Source of the DNA: Glandiceps talaboti
Lineage: Eukaryota > Hemichordata > Enteropneusta > Spengelidae
DNA: 64,000 nt
Direction of reading: 5' to 3'
Assembly: GCF_964340395.1 (NCBI RefSeq)
Contig: NC_135558.1
Location: forward strand, 14,002,501 to 14,066,500
Shown piece by piece: positions 56,114 to 64,000 of this stretch. Under the pieces are notes generated by a model. That model was not told where the DNA came from. It was given only the letters and a program-made list of their open reading frames with translations, and searched no databases. How positions within the stretch are numbered: position 1 is the first letter of the stretch; every line of letters starts with the position of its first letter. The translations under genes and the position numbers were made by a program.

Positions 56114-58837
56114 CAAATCGCTGCCGAATACATAAATGTTTAAACATTTCTTTATTTTTGTAGGTAACTTCATGAATATTTTGTTCAGTTGCCTATATTC
56201 TTGGAAAGTTCTAAGTATGAATTTCACAATGTATACCTTTGTCAGGTGTGAAATTTGATCGTCTAAGCATATTGTCAATAACCTCTTTGCATCTTCAAAC
56301 AAGATATAAATGTTTGGAATCATTATATAATCGTAGTAATAGTATAATCTATTTAGAAAAAAATAATAGCCCTCCTAGCGTTCATGCTATACTACCCCTA
56401 AGCAAAGTATTAGAGAAGTCATGAAAATTCAGGTTGTTGAAGGTTATTGTTATCTTTTACAAAGCGACTCTCTGAGAATTATATTGTAGTTTAGAGTATA
56501 GAGTCGATGGGATTATACATCATTGGGGAAATTCAACCGTACGTGTTTTTATTTTAATGAGAAATTATATATCCTTCTAACCGTGTTAAAGGTTTCAGCT
56601 GAAAGATTCACGAGACAGAATTTTGGCACCAGTTAGTTTAAGTAATCCTAGTAAATTGAGTCTTGGGAAACATAAACAGAAAATACCATGATTTTAATAT
56701 TAAGAGATTTGTAATATCTTGAGGGAAAGGATGGCAGAGGATGACACGGTAGCCTCTTAAAGGAAGGAAACGCTGTGTACAACTCTGGAAAGGGAGGAAG
56801 ATGTACTGTTGAAGACTGTCATTGGCTCATCTGTAAGTAATACAATTGGATAAGATACGAAAACCTTAGCTTTTGCAAAAAAGATTAAAGACAGAACTGT
56901 CCTATATAAAGAGGATTATGGCTAATCTATGCAAATGCGGGAAATTCAAACTGCTGTACAGAGCACTAGCTGCTGGTGCTGGGTCTTGTTTTCAGCATTT
57001 TTTCTGTGCTTCGTGAAACACACAGGTCATGTATCATGTACAAAATGTTTGTGAATGTCGTAGGATGGTAACTTGATACACAAATTAGTTGAAAATCAGT
57101 CTGTTTGTTTCATAGAATAAAGAAACCTCTCCAAATGAGACAATTCCCCTGCAAACAGCTGCTTAGATTGTGTGTCATTCAGGATTATTCAAATATGCGG
57201 CATTTGCATGTGAAAAACCCAGATATAGGGAATGTTTATATTTTGGTGATTACTTGCCAGTGAGTCATCACAAGTTCTCCACCTGCAAACATCGTCAGTC
57301 ATATGCAAAAATCGTCCCAGGCGCCGGCAGTTGAATGTTTAAACCAGTGTTTGTATTATTGCGTGGATATACAGTATGAGATGGTATGAGACTTTAACAT
57401 GAAATGTAGAGTCGGAAAGAATGATTGACTATGTAGACGTAAACGTTTTGTCGTTCACATTGGGGTTTCTTGCAGCCTCTTTGACCCCTTTGATCTCATT
57501 AACACACTTGTTCATAATTTCAAAATTTGTCAAAATGCACTGTACAATTTGTTGCCCACAACTCCCTCTGGTTTGTACTCTCTCACACTCTTCTTCAATT
57601 CAGACAAATCTCAAGCACCACGTTGTATAGGGTTTTGTGGAAACATTTTGTCATTTTGAAATTGTACCTTTGAAACTGGCGAGTTTCGAAATACATGTTT
57701 TCATCGCTTCAAACATCGAGTTTTTGTAGAAAATAGAGAAATTATACATTTTTCATCAGACTTACTTCAAAGGCGTGCGGAATATTTTCAAGGAAACCAA
57801 GGAAAAATTTGAAACAGTGATGTGACTGCACGAAAGATATTCATTTCTCCGAATATGCATAGTAAAAGATATTCACAATCATGTTAAAACTCTATACAAA
57901 CTTGACTACCCAAGTTGGTGATTACTTATCGTTTAAGTAAAGCACGTCTTTCATTTAGTTGTTGGTAAATATTCTTGAGTGCAATTTCGGTATACATTAT
58001 TCAAATGTAATTGTTATGCTTTAGATGTCAAGAAATTTGGCAAATCTCGGATATTATTAAATATTTGCATCCAAGCATGCAAAGCAAACAGAGCTCAAGG
58101 TATAATTCTGTACATTAATAAAAATGTTGGTCCACTGACGTAAACCAAAGTTTTCAAATTTTTGAGGCGTAATCAAAGCAATAGTATATGTTGATGCTTT
58201 AATATCTCAGTGGATATTTTTCTGTTAAGATGGGGATAATTTAGAACTCTTGAATCCGGCGTGACGTCACGAAATAATCAGCATGATACCTATAGATAAA
58301 GTACCCCAGACGACAACACAGTGGGGGTGTACTTATAGACAAGAGTGAAATTATGAAACATGAGGACGAAAAGAGTCCATCTAATGATTTGATCTGAGCA
58401 GGGTGACAGGTGTAAATCTCCAGGCTATATACCGTCTTTATGAGAGTCTATTAAAGCTGTGAGGTGCTCATTAGTCAGTCTGGAAGATATATGCCCTGAA
58501 AAAAAAGACCTGACTTGTTAGTATGGCTGATGAGACTACGGCAAAAAGACAATTAAAGAAGGTAAATTGGAAGTATTGATCACAGACTTCGATCACTCCA
58601 AGGTATGCATGTTATCATTTTGTCATTATAGCAGGCTTGGCTATAAGATAGATGCGTAATGATGAACCATCTATAAAATGTGGATTTCAGATGGCGCCGA
58701 TGTAGTAAACTCAAAAGAAATACCCAGCAATTCCTGTTCAACTCCTCGAGGTAACGCCACTGTTTTTCAGACTTACAGACTACTAAGGTACATGCGAAAC
58801 CCTTAGAAGGGTCCCATATACTTTATTTTCTTATGTT
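56114..58837. other. Intergenic, no gene seen
   Basis: AT-rich. A 69-codon hydrophobic ORF at 57421-57630 has no recognisable family. TGACGTCA occurs at 58262-58269. Confidence 0.5.
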
Positions 58838-59149
58838 AGGCCTAAAAATAATTGTTTGGTTCCGGTTACCCGACCTCACCTAGGTTTTCATTGCCAACTG
58901 TAACACTTTTTTTTCCTTATTCGAGAAAAACTAATATAATCGCAAATATTGGGAACTAAAACTCTTCTTCCAATCTGTAATGGCTGCATATCTGATAGGA
59001 AGAAATAGACAACACAGAAACCATTTGGAAAACAACGGAAAACCTGACTAGACACTCACACAGGAAAATAATAACATAAAAAATCAACCTACCCCACCTA
59101 TTCTAAAATTTAGCGTAACAGGAACCACACACAATTTTTTATTAGGCCT
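58838..59149 (-). mobile_element. MITE-like TIR element, copy B
   Basis: 312 bp beginning AGGCCTAAAAATAATTGTTT and, read from the other strand, AGGCCTAATAAAAAATTGTG. Imperfect inverted ends of about 35 bp continue to GGTTCCGGTTACC / GGTTCCTGTTACG. Flanks read ...gtt and taa..., so a TTA-type target is possible but not proven. No ORF of transposase type; superfamily not assigned. Confidence 0.8.
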
Positions 59150-60075
59150 TAATAATCTAACGATCTAGGCACCACGTGTCTTTTTGGAACCATTTTCTTA
59201 AACCAATCACAGCAACGTTTTCGCAAAGCTACTCGTTATGCTACCTATTTACAAGACAGTGATCCTTATTCGCCTATTCGAGTTACGGTACACATTCATA
59301 CGTCAATGTGATATCGTGTTCAGTCGATCATCCGGAGCAAAAGGAAGATGACATTTCATCGGTGTATGTAAAGGTATTACCCATAACGTATCGGTTTTAC
59401 ATGGACACAGATAATTGATGTGTTTCTCTTGTATCAATTCGGCCCTCGTATTAACCCCAGGGTATTGACACTCTGTTTGCATCTAATCGAGCCATCGTAT
59501 TATCCCTAAAGATATGACACTGTTCTACAATTACAATCTGTTCAATTGCTTTTTTCTACAAGCTAATTAAGAAAGTAAACATCACGCTCCTCAATTATAC
59601 CAATCCAGAGTTATAACCATATGGTTGGGAAACGTATGTAATTGGATTTTTAACTAATGAAGCACCTTTTACTATGGTTTTCTACTTGTAAACACAATGT
59701 GAAACATAATCCAATTATATCTTATGTAACGTATTAATTGCTACTTGTTTGTTACTGTACATACAGCGTGTGCTTTGTAAACAAAGTCGGTAAACACAAG
59801 AAAACAAGCTATTTATACATGAAGTTTCGACATCTGTGGAAGTAACAGATTCATGCACAGACAGGATGTGACGTAGTTCAAAGATATATATACCAATTAT
59901 TTATCCATTGGTCACTGTAAGATCGTGTAAAAAAGGGTTACAGGTCTTATAACTGTTATTATGTAGACAATGTTACGATGACTTATTATAATATATGAAA
60001 AGCCAAAATATTCAAATGAAAATGAATATAATTAAAACACATAAACGAGATTGGTGACGATAAAAGATATACGTC
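59150..60075. other. Intergenic, no gene seen
   Basis: No coding signature or named repeat recognised. Confidence 0.5.
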
Positions 60076-60079
60076 TACA

Positions 60080-60110
<31 letters not shown>

Positions 60111-60131
60111 GCACACACACACACACACACA
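60076..60131. repeat. (CA)n-(CG)n-(CA)n alternating purine-pyrimidine tract
   Basis: About 55 bp of strictly alternating purine and pyrimidine with about eight CG steps in the centre (about 60096-60112). This is the classic sequence type that adopts Z-DNA under negative supercoiling. Confidence 0.95.
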
Positions 60132-60882
60132 AACATTTATTTACAAATACACATAGACATCTACAAACATAGATAAAAACAAAGATGCACACACTCACAA
60201 CACACATACACATATATGTATAAGCACACCTGCAAATACACTTCTACACGCTAACATGAGCTTGCATATTATCATAAAATCTAAATTGTGAGAGAAAATG
60301 TTTTTCTACATCATTCAGCTATTTTTATGTAAGGTGGTCATCTCAAACATTGAAGAGAATATATTTCCTGTCGTCCATTGCACAAACCTTTTTGAAACAT
60401 TGTAAAAGAATATATTTCCTTTGATCCATTAACGAAATCTTTATCAAATATTTATACATAATGATTGCATGAAATGCTTTTAGACCATTAGTAAATTGAT
60501 ATCTCTAGGTATCCACTATAATACATCAACACTATCTCAAACTTCTCAAATGACGTAATGATGACACCACCTCCGGTGAAATAACTATCATGTCCATATC
60601 CTAAATACCTAAGATCATGAACAACAGGCAATAATAGTGATTTCTTGTTACTTGTTTATTGATGAAAATATTACTTTAAATGTACTTTAAAAGATGAAAT
60701 AAAGATAAAGGTCACCAAATAGGAGAAGCACAGAATGTTGAAACTGAAAGGAAGTAGAATATTATATTATATTATATGCTTGTGATGAAAATACGTAAAT
60801 GTGTATTGCGATCCTTGCTGGGCATTGTAACCCACAGGGAATCATTGACATTAAAACTCCCACACTTTATTTTTAGTTTCAT

Positions 60883-61365
60883 ATGATTGACGGTTTTTTC
60901 TTTCCCTTCTGGAACACAATCAGTCGACTGTCTCTGATATTTTGGATAGTATATCAAGATGATTTCAGAAAGTGCAGCAGTAATATTGTGCTTTCTACAT
61001 ATGTACAAGTTGTAAGATGTGTGATTCTCGTAGATCCTATCTCTTTTCAGTTAACACGAGAGTTTTCACACATCGAATGTGTCGGCAGTCGTTTGACCTT
61101 CAATGTCAATGAAACTGTTCACAATCTTAATAGCCGTCAAAATGACACTGCCCATCTACTCGTAAACGCACTTAATGCAATGCCTAAATCGTTGTTTTTA
61201 GTTAACTATGCATCTGTTCTTCATGAAAGTGAGTGTAAAGAAATCATCTGTATATTGGCTAAGTCTCAAACCCAGTACCTATCTGTCCTTAGAGCCAGTC
61301 TGTTACCAGAATACGTTGAAATGATTTGTGAGAAATGGGGTTTTTATGTTCATTTTATTCATTGA
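60883..61365 (+). CDS. Unassigned ORF, 160 codons
   Basis: This is the longest non-repeat open frame outside the NWD1-like gene. The last 104 residues, after a possible acceptor (ctcttttcag at about 61040-61049), have balanced composition: LTREFSHIECVGSRLTFNVN, then HLLVNALNAMPKSLFLVN and RASLLPEYVEMICEKWGF. The first 56 residues are hydrophobic/aromatic and may be intronic. I recognise no domain. It could be an exon of an unidentified gene, a decayed element ORF, or chance. Confidence 0.25.
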   Translation: MIDGFFFPFWNTISRLSLIFWIVYQDDFRKCSSNIVLSTYVQVVRCVILVDPISFQLTREFSHIECVGSRLTFNVNETVHNLNSRQNDTAHLLVNALNAMPKSLFLVNYASVLHESECKEIICILAKSQTQYLSVLRASLLPEYVEMICEKWGFYVHFIH

Positions 61366-61412
61366 CATGCATGCTAAGGAGTAAATATATTGGGGTTACA
61401 TAATAGAGGTGA

Positions 61413-61691
61413 TTGATGGTAATGATGATGTACAAGGGAAAAAACGTAAAGCAACTTGTTGAATTTATGTTAAGACTTTCTTTTACTACAGACCTTGACA
61501 AGTTTAAAGACTTTAACAGGAATTTTTTGGGACAATCATGTAATATCTTGTCCGAGGCAAAGCATTTGACGAAACAACAGACGTTTGTCCCACGGACCCA
61601 TACTATTAAACATCGGCAAATAAATTGTTGTTTGGGAATATATGCAAGTTTACTACTAGATTTACGAACCTCTTGGTTAACAAAGAAGTGA
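61413..61691 (+). CDS. Unassigned ORF, 92 codons, close downstream of the previous one
   Basis: Same strand, 47 bases after the stop of 60883-61365. Contains VKQLVEFMLRLSFTTDLDKF and QSCNILSEAKHLTKQQTFVP. No known motif. If both are real they may be parts of one gene or of one broken gene; a shared frame was not established. Confidence 0.2.
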   Translation: MMVMMMYKGKNVKQLVEFMLRLSFTTDLDKFKDFNRNFLGQSCNILSEAKHLTKQQTFVPRTHTIKHRQINCCLGIYASLLLDLRTSWLTKK

Positions 61692-63216
61692 ACAGAATCA
61701 TAAACATTTCATACACCAATTTATCAATCGTTTCCCCTAACAAAGCCTTGTATGAAATATCATAGTATCAAAATACAGACGACCCACTTCATGACTTACT
61801 ATAACACCCTGTATATATCAGTTAAAATTGACTGTAAGGGGCGACATCAATGTAATCAGTAGTTCAATTTAAGATAAATAACAAAATTCTTTTACTTTGA
61901 CGGTAGAGGTAGATTTTCCTTTTAATGGATGTGTTGTACCCTAAACACAAATATTCTTTAGAAAATGTCAAATTGAGTTATGGAAGAATTCTTGCTATCG
62001 TAAATGCATGGCAATAAAATAAAGGAAAGTATCAGTAAAATACCTATTTTTATAACTACATACTGGCTTCATATTCATAGCACTACATACTACTACATAC
62101 TGATTTGAAATCGAGTGGGGTTTGAAGCAATTTCAAATTTTGACCAATTCAGTCAGAGGGGTGGAGTGGGGGGGGGGGGGGGTCCTGAAGCCTAAGTATA
62201 AGAATTTAATTTATTTCATCCTACAATGAACTATTGATCTTACCCCTAACTGTCTGTACTGTCGGTGGATGCAATTAGTTATCAGTTAGTACCCAGTAAT
62301 GGGAATAGTCAGCGGAAAAGCACATTCAAAAGGTAATTGTATACGTCTTCGTGATTCTTGTCAATTTTTTTCTATATTTTGATGCAAGGCAATTAACCTC
62401 GTCAAATGATGCTTTTCTAAAGGTGTCCATCATTATATCAAATGATGTAAATATACAATTTATTCCATTCTAATGATACTTTGAGATGAAATGTAATGAA
62501 TAAGGTTTCTTTTAGTAAGTGACAAGTCATATTGTATAATCATTGGGCAATTTAGAGCTTTGTCGACGTTCGTACACATGTAGCACTATGCTATAGGGCC
62601 GGAAGAGGTTGAATAGCAGCATTTATAACTTTTCTGATCATTGAAAAATCAATGTTTACAATGTGGCGGGAAAATTAGCCATATACCTCGTCTGATCTTC
62701 AAAATAACAATTAACAAGACATTATTTTCAAATATGACAGACAATTATATATCATTCCCCAATATTTTCCTTCGTTTATCCAACGAATATATGAGTGAGC
62801 TAAGGGTCCTTGTCATGACGAGTAGCTAGACAACCCCTTATGTCACGAGTATTTTCCGGCGATTTGGAATGTTTTGACTCATATTTCAAGCACCACCGAA
62901 ACAGTGACATAGACACAGGTTGTCGTGATGCAGGATATCCATTTTAGTTTCTAGAAATAACTTGAGATGAGTAGGATATAAAGGACACTGCAGTGCCATA
63001 TTGAATCATGCACAAACCAAGGACTTTGTAGACAGTGGTGAAACGAAAGGTTACAGCCCGATTAGTTGTAGTCTGTATTATGATAACGCTTGTTCTTATT
63101 TTATCTTGTTATATTTGCTAAACCGTATTAGAAATCGACTAATGATCAATTGTTTTTTTTATAGTTTGCAGATACAGCCACCAAGCCGTTGCACACAGTA
63201 CCATTCACGACTCGAC
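61692..63216. other. Intergenic, no gene seen
   Basis: AT-rich, with a 15-base G run at 62168-62182. Short ORFs lack features. Confidence 0.5.
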
Positions 63217-63254
63217 TAACAAACAAACAAACAAACAAACAAACAAACAAACAA
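63217..63254. repeat. (AACA)n microsatellite
   Basis: About nine perfect AACA/AAAC units. Confidence 0.97.
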
Positions 63255-64000
63255 TCATTTTAACTGATTAGAAAGATTGGAATGTTTCCGGAAATTATAT
63301 ATTGAGTAAAATGCAAAGAAATATAGCAAAAAGTAGCTGCTGTTCCATTCGTTAGTACTTTCATATGTATGTAACATCAGATAGATGTGACAATCAGGGT
63401 AATACGATAACCTAATTCAGCAGCAAAATCTCAAATCTCCAGACTACCAATACCTAAACTCCATATCCCTACAGCTATATCGAAATAATTCACGCGCGTG
63501 TAGGACAGGAAGTCTTACCTTCTTAAGCAAACGTCAATTGCGCAGAATTTTATTCCCATTAGACGATATTCGAATAGTTTGCAGTACTGATGGCGCCATT
63601 ACGGATACTATAGCTATCTATAGGCAGTTGGTTGATACTGCAGTCTCCCTGCGTTTCCACTGAAATCTATACTCCTCATGTTATTCCATGTTATCAACTC
63701 CTGTAAACCATCAAACCAGTTTTAATAAAATGACGAAGTGCAAACCATAAAATCATATGTTTTCAGTTATAAACTTTTAGTATTTACTACTCTAGTTGGC
63801 AATTTAGCTGTAACAGTTTTAATATACCATAATGTACATCAGCCATAGCAGGGTTATAAAATCCTATCAGAGACACTGGACAATTTCAAGAAAATGTAAA
63901 AAAAACCCTCTCTTTAAGATTTCTAAGGGCAAAGGTCAAGATTCATTTATCCTTGAAGAGTTTTCCAAGGAAATTAGAGTGCGTATCTTATATCATAGTA
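63255..64000. other. Intergenic, no gene seen
   Basis: AT-rich with no open frame or repeat that I can support up to the window end. Confidence 0.5.

Overview
This window is animal nuclear DNA. It is AT-rich, rich in microsatellites and minisatellites, and holds one long gene whose exons are separated by GT-AG introns of several hundred to a few thousand bases. The repeat content, intron sizes and gene type fit a non-vertebrate metazoan, probably marine (lophotrochozoan or invertebrate deuterostome). I cannot name the species or phylum. There is no operon structure, no CRISPR array and no rRNA gene that I can see.

The one confidently assigned gene is on the + strand. Its start codon is at 21555 and its stop codon ends at 47309. 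I could join 22 coding exons with consistent reading phase at every junction into a 2203-residue protein. It is a STAND-class NTPase of the NWD1 (NACHT and WD repeat domain-containing) type. From the N terminus it has a low-complexity extension of about 440 residues, a DUF4062-like module (about 441-600), linker helices, a NACHT P-loop NTPase (Walker A 889-897, Walker B 977-986), a winged-helix/helical region with NWD1-family signatures, and WD40-like repeats (1416 to the end). The WD region is interrupted by a charged insert of about 80 residues, and the protein ends in an acidic tail. Downstream lies a probable 3' UTR containing a long degenerate repeat that can form CAGCAG/CTGCTG hairpins.

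Layout: 1-21 kb is intergenic DNA with microsatellites, one copy of a TIR element (MITE), three minus-oriented copies of a SINE-like repeat and a 20-bp palindrome containing the BANP-type TCTCGCGAGA motif. 21.5-47.3 kb is the NWD1-like gene, whose introns carry minisatellites, three plus-oriented SINE-like copies and a 111-bp-arm inverted repeat. 47.3-49.3 kb is the probable 3' UTR. 49.9-54.2 kb is a cluster of unrelated minisatellites around a Helentron/HINE-like element. 54.6-64 kb is intergenic DNA with more microsatellites, a second MITE copy in inverted orientation, a potential Z-DNA tract and two unassigned ORFs near 61 kb.

The most unusual local structure is a 72-bp tandem triplication at the 3' end of coding exon 15. 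It copies the exon end together with its 5' splice site, and using either downstream donor would bring in an in-frame stop inside the NACHT module. Splice sites were placed by eye from consensus, phase continuity and family signatures. No transcript or database evidence was available.
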